Shown here piece by piece: positions 10,019 to 16,254 of a DNA stretch of 21,164 nt. Source of the stretch: a virus. The DNA is taken from the IMG/VR virus record IMGVR_UViG_3300042866_000424, positions 1-21,164 of that record. One strand, written 5' to 3'. Position 1 is the stretch's first letter. Each line of letters starts with the position of its first letter. The translations under genes were made by a program, and so were the position numbers. The notes beneath the pieces are model-generated. The model saw nothing but the letters and a program-made list of their open reading frames with translations, did no database searches and was not told the DNA's origin.

Positions 10019-10983
10019 TGCCATATTACATTTCTCAAGCACAAAGCGATTGTGATGGATGGGCAACTGTAAAACAAGAAGCAAATGGTTCATATACAAC
10101 CATTGGTTGTCACCAAAGCAAAACAGATGCAATCGACCAAATGATTGCAATATCTCTGGCTGAGAATATTGAACCAGGCGGAGAAGTAAACTCAAGGAGC
10201 AAAATGAAAAAAATCGAACGACGCACATATACTGTGCAAGATGTTGAAACTCGGGCAGATGACGATGGAAAGCTACGCTTGTCAGGATATGCAGCAAAGT
10301 TTGATAGTCCTAGCGTTCCACTACCATTCGTCGAAACAATCGCTAAAGGTGCATTTAGAAAAACTTTAACAGAAATACCTGATGTCCGATTACTAGTTAA
10401 TCATGAAGGACTTCCATTAGCTCGTACTAAAAATGGTACAATGACGCTAACTGAAGATGACATTGGATTAAGATTTGATGCTGAATTAGCAGATACTCAA
10501 GAAGCAAGAGATCTACATGCTCTTATTGCTAGAGGCGATGTAGATCAGATGAGTTTTGCATTCCGTGTAATTAGACAAAAGTGGAACGAAGACCGCACTA
10601 TGCGTGTTTTAACAGAAGTATCGTTAGCTGATGGTGATGTTTCAGTAGTTACTTATCCAGCTTATCCAGCCACTTCAGTCGAAGCTCGTGAGCATCTAAA
10701 AAATGCTATTGATGCCGTCAAAGAAGGAAGAGAAATATCTGGAGACTCTCTACTAGTTCTAAAAAGCATTTTTGAAGACCTGAGTGAAGGTCATGACTAT
10801 GTAATGAAGTCAGTAGAACTAATGGCTCAATTACTAGGAAATCAAGAAGTTGAAATCGAAGACGACATGGAAGATTCTACTTACATGGAAGATGAAGAAG
10901 ATAAAAACCTTGTAGAAGAAGTTTCTGTACCAAGATCTATATCTCTTCGTCTAGCAAAAGCAATAGTAAACAACACAAAATAA
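10018..10983 (+). CDS. HK97-like prohead protease with extra N-terminal domain
   Basis: The full frame encodes 321 aa in two parts. Residues 1-57 form a small domain with CDGWATVK (12-19) and GCHQSKTDAIDQMIAISLAE (30-49), a module common in actinobacteriophages beside or fused to head proteins. From residue 63 follows a typical prohead maturation protease (U35/S78-like): SGYAAKFDS, a catalytic His candidate at 129 (LLVNHEGLPLA), a Ser candidate at 179 (DQMSFAFRV) and the VSVVTYPAYP motif. The C-terminus is acidic (MEDSTYMEDEEDKN), perhaps a scaffolding-like tail. The enzyme should process the capsid precursor encoded next. The gene begins on the portal stop. A strong second start at 10204 would give the 259-aa protease alone. 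Confidence 0.93.
   Translation: MPYYISQAQSDCDGWATVKQEANGSYTTIGCHQSKTDAIDQMIAISLAENIEPGGEVNSRSKMKKIERRTYTVQDVETRADDDGKLRLSGYAAKFDSPSVPLPFVETIAKGAFRKTLTEIPDVRLLVNHEGLPLARTKNGTMTLTEDDIGLRFDAELADTQEARDLHALIARGDVDQMSFAFRVIRQKWNEDRTMRVLTEVSLADGDVSVVTYPAYPATSVEAREHLKNAIDAVKEGREISGDSLLVLKSIFEDLSEGHDYVMKSVELMAQLLGNQEVEIEDDMEDSTYMEDEEDKNLVEEVSVPRSISLRLAKAIVNNTK
10194..10206 (+). promoter_or_regulatory. Internal ribosome binding site and second start of the protease gene
   Basis: AAGGAG at 10194-10199 is followed 4 nt later by an in-frame ATG (10204), codon 63. This is a better Shine-Dalgarno match than anything before the first ATG at 10018, which relies on overlap with the portal stop. The site falls exactly at the border between the N-terminal module and the protease. 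Confidence 0.65.
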
Positions 10984-11097
10984 TATTCTGTTAGCAAATA
11001 GTTAACAGATACCGAAGTCGGAGCGAGACTCACACCCCAAAAGCGCCGTGATGCTTATCGCCACCACCTCGATTAAACTCATAAGGAGCAGAATACA
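10984..11097 (+). other. Non-coding leader before the major capsid gene, with a hairpin
   Basis: A 114-nt gap in an otherwise gapless operon. It begins with an 8-bp hairpin (10988-10995 with 11001-11008, one G-T pair, loop AAATA) five bases after the protease stop, with no T-run after it. Positions 11011-11074 are about 58% GC by hand count, well above the neighbouring genes. A 13-nt string, AGCGCCGTGATGC, occurs at 11042-11054 and again inside the capsid gene at 11123-11135, in the same frame. The end carries a strong ribosome site, AAGGAG at 11083-11088, 9 nt from the capsid ATG. I see no convincing -35/-10 pair. It may be an mRNA-processing or stability element for the capsid message, or a remnant of coding sequence. 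Confidence 0.55.
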
Positions 11098-12441
11098 ATG
11101 TCATACCTTGACAAAGTAATCGAGCGCCGTGATGCAGTTAAGGCAGAAATGGATGCAGTTCTTGAAGCAGTAGCTGAAGAGAACCGTACCGACCTTACTG
11201 CAGAGGAGACCGAGAAGGTTGACGCTCTTGTAGAAGAGTCACGTTCACTCGATACAAAAATCGAAAAACTGAAGTCACAGGCTGATGCAGACGCTAAGGC
11301 TGCAGAAATCCGTTCAGCAGTTGCACCAGTTGCAACACCAGTAGGCGGCGCTCGCGTTGTCTCTGAAGCTCGTACATACACACCAGAAGCAGACGTTTCA
11401 TTCGTAAAAGATGCGTACAACGCACAATTTAAGAATGACTTTGCTGCATCTGAGCGTCTTGCTCGTCACATGCGTGAAGAGAAAGTCGAAAATCGTGCAG
11501 TTGCCACTGGCAACTTTGACGGTCTTGTGGTACCACAGTACCTAACAGATCTAGCTGCACCATTTGCACGTGCTGGCCGTCCATTCTTGGATGCTGCAAC
11601 AAACAAGCACACACTACCTGCAAGCGGAATGACACTAAATATCAGCCGCATGACAACAGGTACAACAACTGCAATCCAAGCAACACAAAACTCAGCAGTG
11701 TCAAACACTGATGCAGATGACACACTATTGACTATCAATGTGCGTACAGTTGCAGGACAGCAAGACATTTCACGCCAAGCAATCGAGCGCGGTACAGGAA
11801 TTGATTCATTCATTCTTGCAGACCTAATTCGTTCATGGCACACAACACTAGATAGCCAATGCTTAAACGGCGATGGCACATCAGGAACAGTTCTTGGTCT
11901 TGATAATTCTGGTGGAAATGCAATCACTTACACATCTACTGCTCCAACAGTTCAGCTTCTTTATCCTAAGCTCGCTGATGCTGTACAGCAAGTTCAGACA
12001 ACTGCATTCCAGCAACCAACACACTGGATCATGCACCCACGCCGCTTAGCTTATCTAATTGCAGCAGTGGATTCATCAAACCGTCCACTTGTTGTACCAA
12101 CAGCAGGCGGTCCAATGAACACAATTGCATCTGGTGCAGGAGCAACATCATATGGTAACTCAGGTTACTCATTGATGGGTCTTCCAATCATCACTGATGC
12201 AAATGTCGGAACAACTTTCGGCGCAGCAACAAATCAAGACAAGATCTATTGCGTTGCAGCACCTGAAATGCACCTTTGGGAACAACCAGGAACACCATTT
12301 GCATTGAACTTTGATGCAACTACTGCTGGTAGTTTGACAATCAAGTCTGTTGTTTATGGCTACGCAGCCTTCTCAGCAGGTCGTTACCCAGCAGCTGCCT
12401 CGATTATCTCAGGCACCGGTTTGGTAGCTCCAACATTCTAA
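11098..12441 (+). CDS. Major capsid protein, HK97 fold
   Basis: Shell-forming protein, 447 aa. The N-terminal part (about 1-75) is a charged, heptad-like helix (ERRDAVKAEMDAVLEAV, then ETEKVDALVEESRSLDTKIEKLKS) typical of the scaffolding delta domain that the prohead protease removes. A linker follows, and the HK97 fold starts near 133 with RAVATGNFDGLVVPQYL. Later landmarks are AGQQDISRQAIERG, SWHTTLDSQCLNGDGTSGTVLGL, PTHWIMHPRRLAYL and LMGLPIITDANV. The position directly downstream of the protease and the strong ribosome site with its own leader fit a highly expressed protein. It uses more C-ending codons than nearby genes, also a mark of high expression. The exact cleavage site is not evident. 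Confidence 0.96.
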   Translation: MSYLDKVIERRDAVKAEMDAVLEAVAEENRTDLTAEETEKVDALVEESRSLDTKIEKLKSQADADAKAAEIRSAVAPVATPVGGARVVSEARTYTPEADVSFVKDAYNAQFKNDFAASERLARHMREEKVENRAVATGNFDGLVVPQYLTDLAAPFARAGRPFLDAATNKHTLPASGMTLNISRMTTGTTTAIQATQNSAVSNTDADDTLLTINVRTVAGQQDISRQAIERGTGIDSFILADLIRSWHTTLDSQCLNGDGTSGTVLGLDNSGGNAITYTSTAPTVQLLYPKLADAVQQVQTTAFQQPTHWIMHPRRLAYLIAAVDSSNRPLVVPTAGGPMNTIASGAGATSYGNSGYSLMGLPIITDANVGTTFGAATNQDKIYCVAAPEMHLWEQPGTPFALNFDATTAGSLTIKSVVYGYAAFSAGRYPAAASIISGTGLVAPTF

Positions 12442-12460
12442 GCAAAGCTTAGAACAATAG

Positions 12461-12505
12461 TGTAGAGCCGGTAAGACTCCCCCGACTTATCGGCTCTACA
12501 CCTTT
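12461..12505 (+). terminator. Terminator-like hairpin after the capsid gene
   Basis: A 15-bp stem (12461-12475, beginning TGTAGAGCCG, pairs with 12486-12500) containing a single G-T pair, with a 10-nt loop ACTCCCCCGA. Only CCTTT follows, so it is not a classical T-tract terminator, although many actinobacterial terminators lack a T-run. It could end or attenuate the abundant capsid transcript, or protect its 3' end, and would reduce expression of the glycosyltransferase that starts 19 nt later. Confidence 0.75.
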
Positions 12506-12518
12506 AATGGGGGTAAGT

Positions 12519-13214
12519 ATGAAATCGTCACATAAAGTTTCAATTGGAGCATGTGATCCAGGTTCAGTTAATGCTGCTTGGGCATATACAATGATTCAAT
12601 TGACACAAGCTAGAAGTTCAAGATTAGGTCCATTCATAAGAATTGAAGGATCTGGTTTATTAAGTAAGTTACGTAATCGTGTAGTTGCAACTTTTTTAGA
12701 TAATACAAAGTCTGATTGGTTGCTAATGATAGACACAGATGAGCAATTAAGTGTGCAAGCATTTGATAAGTTAATTGAAACTGCTCACGATAAAGATAGA
12801 CCAGTTGTAGCAGGACTTTATTTTGCAGCTTGGGATGCAAATGAAAACTTATATCCTGTTCCTGTTCCATTGATCTTTAATGATACTACTAAAGGCTTTG
12901 CGCCTATAAATGACTACAAACGTAATGCAATTTTTGAGATTGATGCTGCTGGTACTGGTTGCATACTAGTCCATCGTAGTGTACTTGAAAAAATGCGCGA
13001 AACAGCAGATCCAAACCAAGGCACAAACTGGTGTTGGTTTTGGGATGGACCTATAAATGGTGAATGGATAAGTGAAGACTTACTATTCTGCCGTAAAATC
13101 AAGCATTTAGGTTTCCCTATTTATGCCAATACAGGTGCCATATTGCCGCATCAGAAAAGATACTGGTTACATGAAGGACATCATACTGAACGGCAAAGTA
13201 ATGAAGATATTTAA
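12519..13214 (+). CDS. Glycosyltransferase, GT-A fold (GT2-like)
   Basis: Product of 231 aa. The DxD metal/nucleotide-sugar motif is LLMIDTDEQL (D72, D74), preceded by LRNRVVATFLDNTKSDW, a helix common in phage GT-A enzymes. A later acidic motif, EWISEDLLFCRKIKHLGF (183-200), and ILPHQK (208-213, candidate metal-ligand His) complete the usual set. I prefer ATG at 12519 over the in-frame ATG at 12507, because GGGGG (12509-12513) then sits 5 nt upstream as ribosome site. It follows the major capsid gene after a strong hairpin and precedes the head-tail connectors. Glycosylation of the capsid or another virion protein is a reasonable inference, as virion glycosylation by phage-encoded enzymes is known in some mycobacteriophages; the acceptor is unproven. 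Confidence 0.82.
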   Translation: MKSSHKVSIGACDPGSVNAAWAYTMIQLTQARSSRLGPFIRIEGSGLLSKLRNRVVATFLDNTKSDWLLMIDTDEQLSVQAFDKLIETAHDKDRPVVAGLYFAAWDANENLYPVPVPLIFNDTTKGFAPINDYKRNAIFEIDAAGTGCILVHRSVLEKMRETADPNQGTNWCWFWDGPINGEWISEDLLFCRKIKHLGFPIYANTGAILPHQKRYWLHEGHHTERQSNEDI

Positions 13215-13359
13215 GAAAAAACAAACAGCAACAGCTTTGCCCGATTTAGAACGAGCAATGCAGCCTAAATTAGAGAAAAGGATAACGCATGGCACTAACA
13301 AACGCCTATTGCACCCTGTCGGATGTGAAGAATGCTCTTGCAATCGAGGACATCAATGA
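13201..13359 (+). CDS. Possible small basic protein (52 aa), doubtful
   Basis: An ATG at 13201 opens a frame of 52 codons beginning MKIFKKKQTATALPDLERAM. It would fill the 74 nt between the glycosyltransferase and connector genes, a gap unusual for this compact genome. Against it, no clear ribosome site precedes the ATG, and its last 71 nt lie inside the connector gene in another frame, where the sequence turns Cys/His/Arg-rich like a shadow reading. The first half looks protein-like, the second half does not. Confidence 0.3.
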   Translation: MKIFKKKQTATALPDLERAMQPKLEKRITHGTNKRLLHPVGCEECSCNRGHQ

Positions 13360-13897
13360 CGATTTAGCTATAGAAGCTGCAATTGCTGCTGCATGTAGAA
13401 TGATTGATGACTACACCGGTAGATTTTTTTACAAAGATGGCACAACTGCCGCACCTGTAGTTCGTTATTACACACCAAACGATTGGTGGGTCTGTAATAC
13501 AGATGACTTTATTTCGCTTAGCGAAATTGCAACAGATGATAACTTTGACCGCAATTACACAACAATTTGGTCCGCAACAGATTACATGATAGAACCAATT
13601 AACAACCCACGTAGAGGTTGGCCTTATACACGAATTTTAGCCGTTGATCGATACCTTTTCCCTCGTTTATATCCTCAAACTGTAAAAGTAACAGGAGTAT
13701 GGGGATGGTCTGCTGTACCTTCAGAGATCAATTTAGCTGCACGTTTGCAAGCATCTAGATTGTTTATTCGAAAGCAATCTCCTTTTGGAGTTGCCGGTTC
13801 TGTTGATATGGGAACAGTAAGATTAACCTCTAGATTAGATCCAGATGTTGAAGCATTGATCCGTCCACTTAAGAAGTTAAACGGAGTTGCATACTAA
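13289..13897 (+). CDS. Head-tail connector (adaptor), gp6/gp15-like
   Basis: Product of 202 aa. The N-terminus (LTNAYCTLSDVKNALAI, then DDLAIEAAIAAACRMIDDYTGRFF) is the classic opening of head-tail adaptor proteins of the HK97 gp6/SPP1 gp15 type, which form a ring under the portal. The central VRYYTPNDWW...DDFISLSEI and the YPQTVKVTGVWGWSAVPSEINLAARLQASRLFIRKQSPFG segment near the C-terminus are also typical, the latter as the helix that contacts the portal. AAAAGGA at 13276-13282 lies 6 nt from the ATG. The stop overlaps the next start (TAATG). Confidence 0.88.
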   Translation: MALTNAYCTLSDVKNALAIEDINDDLAIEAAIAAACRMIDDYTGRFFYKDGTTAAPVVRYYTPNDWWVCNTDDFISLSEIATDDNFDRNYTTIWSATDYMIEPINNPRRGWPYTRILAVDRYLFPRLYPQTVKVTGVWGWSAVPSEINLAARLQASRLFIRKQSPFGVAGSVDMGTVRLTSRLDPDVEALIRPLKKLNGVAY

Positions 13898-14304
13898 TGC
13901 TACCAAGTAAAGTCCGAGAAGGATTAAAAAACAATTTACAAGAAATAGATGGACTTAGAGTTTATGATTTAGTCCCTGATGTAATTGTTCCACCATGTGC
14001 AATAATTGGTCAATTAGATCTTACATTTGATCTTAATAATGCTCGTGGTTTAGATCAAGCAAATGTAGATGTAATGGTTATTGTCCAGAGATTCTCTGAA
14101 AGAACAGGCCAAGACAAGCTCGATAAATATCTTTCTGGTTCAGGAGATTATTCAATAAAAGCAGCAATTGAATCAGATCGTACTCTCGGTGGAGAAGTCG
14201 ATACGCTTAGAGTTACTGCGGCTCAATCAGGAGTTTATCAAGCTGCTGATGTTGAATATTTATCATACCGATACCAAGTAACCATATATGGAGATGGAGC
14301 ATAA
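13897..14304 (+). CDS. Neck protein, probable tail terminator or head-tail joining protein
   Basis: Product of 135 aa. The pattern VREGLKNNLQEIDGLRVYDLVPDVIVPPCAIIG, followed by a strand-rich middle and SGDYSIKAAIESDRTLGG, then VEYLSYRYQVTIYGDGA, matches a small protein found in many actinobacteriophage neck modules and often likened to tail terminators (gpU/gp9-like folds). It overlaps both neighbours by one base and lies between the connector and the tail-tube genes, which fits a ring capping the tail tube. Function assigned by synteny and general pattern; joining and termination roles cannot be separated here. Confidence 0.7.
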   Translation: MLPSKVREGLKNNLQEIDGLRVYDLVPDVIVPPCAIIGQLDLTFDLNNARGLDQANVDVMVIVQRFSERTGQDKLDKYLSGSGDYSIKAAIESDRTLGGEVDTLRVTAAQSGVYQAADVEYLSYRYQVTIYGDGA

Positions 14305-14480
14305 TGTCATATACAATAAAATCCGATAATTTTGTATTCGGAAACAAGAAAAAAGGTGACCAAGTCACTGAAAAAGAATTGCTTGATGAAGGTTGCAACC
14401 CAGAAGCACTAGTCAAGGGTGAACATCTATCAAGTAATACACCAACCAAACCAGTAATAGAAAAAGGAGCGGACGAATAA
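14304..14480 (+). CDS. Small neck-region protein (58 aa)
   Basis: A 58-codon gene linked to both neighbours by one-base stop/start overlaps (TAATG at 14302-14306 and at 14478-14482). The product (MSYTIKSDNFVFGNKKKGDQVTEKELLDEGCNPEALVKGEHL, then a Pro/Thr/Lys tail) has the form of a short strand-helix domain. Proteins of this size with a KKGD(x)VTE.ELL.EG.NPEALV pattern occur in the neck modules of actinophages. The tight coupling on both sides makes it a real gene; its structural role is unknown. Confidence 0.8.
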   Translation: MSYTIKSDNFVFGNKKKGDQVTEKELLDEGCNPEALVKGEHLSSNTPTKPVIEKGADE

Positions 14481-14887
14481 TGGCCCGTTTAGTTCTTACA
14501 AACGCATATATCACTATAAATGCAGTCAATCTTTCTGACCACATTGCAAGTGTTACTTTAACAACAAACGATGACGTTGTGGAAACAACTGCATTCGGTT
14601 CAACTGCTCGTACACGTGTTGCTGGACTTGGTGATAATTCAGTAGCAATTGAATTCCATCAAGATTACGCAACAAGCAATGTTGAGGCAACAATTTATCC
14701 ACTACTTGGAGCTACAACATCAGTTGTGGTTAAGCCAAATGGAGCCACAACAGCAGCAGATAATCCATCTTACACATTCACAGCTTTAGTCTCAGAGTGG
14801 ACTCCACTAAATGGAGCAGTTGGAGAGTTAGCAACTGCATCTGTAACCTGGCCAATTAGCGGCGAAGTAACTAAGGCGGTAATCTAA
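14480..14887 (+). CDS. Tail tube protein, paralogue A
   Basis: Product of 135 aa, a small beta-sandwich of the tail-tube type: LTNAYITINAVNLSDHIASVTL, then VVETTAFGSTARTRVAGLGDNSVAIEFHQDY and a C-terminal strand region SEWTPLNGAVGELATASVTWPISG. It is closely similar to the protein of the following gene along its whole length, with an indel in the middle (PNGATTAADNPS here). Its place upstream of the tail assembly chaperone is where the major tail protein is expected. Which of the two paralogues forms most of the tube cannot be told from the sequence. Overlaps the previous stop (TAATG). Confidence 0.85.
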   Translation: MARLVLTNAYITINAVNLSDHIASVTLTTNDDVVETTAFGSTARTRVAGLGDNSVAIEFHQDYATSNVEATIYPLLGATTSVVVKPNGATTAADNPSYTFTALVSEWTPLNGAVGELATASVTWPISGEVTKAVI

Positions 14888-15276
14888 TGGCACGTATTGT
14901 ATTAACTAACGTAGCAGTTACTTTCGGAACAACAGATATTTCGTCTTATGTTACTTCTGTGACATTAGGATCTACTTATGATGTTGTAGAAACTACAGCT
15001 TTTGGCAATACCGCACGCACACGTGTGGCTGGACTTGCTGATAACAGTGTTGCTCTTGAGTTTAATCAAGACTATGCTGCAGGAGCTTTAGAAGCAGTTA
15101 TTTATCCAACTCTTGGTACAGCAGTTTCAATTACTGTTCGTCCAGTAGCTGGTACATCACCTGCATATAGTTTCAGTGCGCTAGTTTCAGAATGGACACC
15201 ACTAAATGGTGCCGTTGGTGAACTTGCAACTGCATCAGTAACTTGGCCAATCAGTGGTACAATCACTAAATCCTAA
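14887..15276 (+). CDS. Tail tube protein, paralogue B
   Basis: Product of 129 aa, a tandem paralogue of the preceding gene. Shared blocks are ARTRVAGL-DNSVA-EF-QDYA and a perfectly conserved 25-residue C-terminal segment starting at VSEW. Within that segment 13 of 25 codons differ synonymously, so the copies have diverged for long under protein-level constraint rather than arising by a recent duplication. It starts with a TAATG overlap and ends 18 nt before the chaperone gene. It may be a second tube subunit, a decoration or a terminal ring protein. Confidence 0.85.
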   Translation: MARIVLTNVAVTFGTTDISSYVTSVTLGSTYDVVETTAFGNTARTRVAGLADNSVALEFNQDYAAGALEAVIYPTLGTAVSITVRPVAGTSPAYSFSALVSEWTPLNGAVGELATASVTWPISGTITKS

Positions 15277-15294
15277 TCTAACAAGGGGGAAATC

Positions 15295-15573
15295 ATGGAC
15301 GGTCTTGGAATCAAAGTAAAAACAGTTGATGGCAATGAAGTTAGTTATAAATTAACTCCTCGTGTCATTGTTGCATTCGAGCAGCAATATGGCAAAGGAA
15401 TGCCTAAACTCCTTGGTGAAGAACAAAAGATTGAACACGTTTATTGGTTAGCATGGAAGTGCATGCAATCTAATGGCGTGATTGTAAAACCATTTGGTCC
15501 AGAATTCTTAGACACAATTGCGTCTGCTGAATTGGATTCAGATGATTCTTTCGGATCCACCGAGACAGCTTAA
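15295..15573 (+). CDS. Tail assembly chaperone, short form (gpG-like)
   Basis: Product of 92 aa. The sequence VSYKLTPRVIVAFEQQYGKGMPKLL, then EEQKIEHVYWLAWKCMQSNG and FLDTIASAEL, is that of the first tail assembly chaperone of actinophages (a conserved helical protein that binds the tape measure and recruits tube subunits). The ribosome site AAGGGGGA (15283-15290) is very strong, with ATG 4 nt later. The frame stops at 15571-15573, but a -1 shift around codon 86 continues into a second conserved domain (see the next entry). Confidence 0.88.
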   Translation: MDGLGIKVKTVDGNEVSYKLTPRVIVAFEQQYGKGMPKLLGEEQKIEHVYWLAWKCMQSNGVIVKPFGPEFLDTIASAELDSDDSFGSTETA

Positions 15574-15695
15574 CGTATAACGTAGCAGCTATCTCGGTGG
15601 AAACTGGTATTTCACCCATAGATCTAATAGATGCACCTGAAGGAATACTTGAGGCTATTACTATTTATCTTAAAGAGCGAGCAAAGGGTAAATAA
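15295..15695 (+). CDS. Tail assembly chaperone, -1 frameshifted long form (gpGT-like)
   Basis: If the ribosome slips back one base at T TTC (15549-15552), translation goes on from CGG at 15552 to the TAA at 15693-15695, giving 86 + 47 = 133 aa. The added part (YNVAAISVETGISPIDLIDA, then PEGILEAITIYLKERAKG) resembles the second chaperone domain of siphophages and has no start codon of its own that would give a sensible protein. The -1 frame is closed upstream by a TGA at 15543-15545, which limits the slip to 15546-15573. The fused form normally occurs as a minor product in the lambda-type system. No heptamer of the standard X XXY YYZ form lies in this interval. Confidence 0.8.
15549..15601 (+). 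promoter_or_regulatory. Programmed -1 frameshift signal: TTTC slip site plus stem-loop
   Basis: T TTC (15549-15552) allows a Phe tRNA to re-pair as TTT in the -1 frame. Three bases later begins a stem of 10 perfect pairs, 15556-15565 (TCCACCGAGA) with 15592-15601 (TCTCGGTGGA). After a C-A mismatch four more pairs, AGCT with AGCT (15567-15570 and 15587-15590), extend it, and a small ACGT-ATA-ACGT hairpin (15573-15583) caps it. The stem covers the zero-frame stop. Slip site, close downstream structure and a conserved reading frame on the far side together make programmed frameshifting likely. Confidence 0.75.
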
Positions 15696-16253
15696 GTGGA
15701 AGAAGACACACGGATTATTTTAACAGGCATCGAGCCAACTCTAAAAGCTCTAAAAGAGTTTGACAAGAAAGCTGTTGCTAAGTTTAACAAAATAGTTAAC
15801 ACTGAGTTAAATAATGCCGAAGGTGCTGCTCATCGTTTAGTTGATAGCATTCAAAGTAGAACTACAAATACTCCAATGCGCAATTGGAGACCAACAGCAG
15901 CAGTAAGTGGACGAACATGGGGCGGTGCTGGTTGGCCTGCTTGGGACACTAATACAATTAAAGCAGGAATTACTGTCTCAAAAGCACAACGACGTACTCG
16001 TAAAGATTACACAAGTAGTGCTGGTGCTTTGCTAAATACTTCTGATGCTGGTAAAGTATTTGAACTTTCAGGACGTAATAAAAAAAGTGGATCATTTATT
16101 GAAAGACTTAACTGGTTTGGAAAAGCTTCTCGTCTTGTTTGGAAAGTTGTAGATAAAGAAAGACCACGCATTGAAAAAGTAGTAGAAAAAGCTTTAGAAG
16201 ACGCGAAACGTGAACTACAAAATCATCTTAATTCAGCGGGAAAGGTAGACTAA
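15696..16253 (+). CDS. Tail-associated protein, weakly HK97 gp10-like
   Basis: Product of 185 aa starting at GTG 15696, right after the chaperone stop, with AAAGGG (15683-15688) 7 nt upstream. It opens with a helix (IEPTLKALKEFDKKAVAKFNKIVNTELNNAEGAAHRLVDSI, residues 13-53), which recalls the long N-terminal helix of HK97 gp10-like proteins, then a basic, Trp-rich middle (WRPTAAVSGRTWGGAGWPAWDT), and ends in charged helices (KVVDKERPRIEKVVEKALEDAKRELQNHL). Placement between the chaperones and the tape measure, rather than in the neck, is unusual for gp10-like proteins, so I regard it as a tail-associated protein of unsettled role. Confidence 0.65.
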   Translation: MEEDTRIILTGIEPTLKALKEFDKKAVAKFNKIVNTELNNAEGAAHRLVDSIQSRTTNTPMRNWRPTAAVSGRTWGGAGWPAWDTNTIKAGITVSKAQRRTRKDYTSSAGALLNTSDAGKVFELSGRNKKSGSFIERLNWFGKASRLVWKVVDKERPRIEKVVEKALEDAKRELQNHLNSAGKVD

Positions 16254-16254
16254 A

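Noticed and set aside
11108-11113. TTGACA, a -35-like box near the capsid start.
   Set aside because: It lies inside the capsid coding sequence (codons for LDK) and has no -10-like partner 16-18 nt downstream.
11466-11927. A 153-codon reverse frame opposite the capsid gene.
   Set aside because: Antisense shadow of a clear HK97 capsid gene; no start signal or known motif.
12507-12518. Upstream ATG for the GT-A glycosyltransferase.
   Set aside because: It would put the G-run ribosome site inside the gene; ATG 12519 has proper spacing.
13123-13200. Upstream extension of the small basic frame at 13201.
   Set aside because: It lies wholly within the glycosyltransferase gene in another frame and has no ribosome site.
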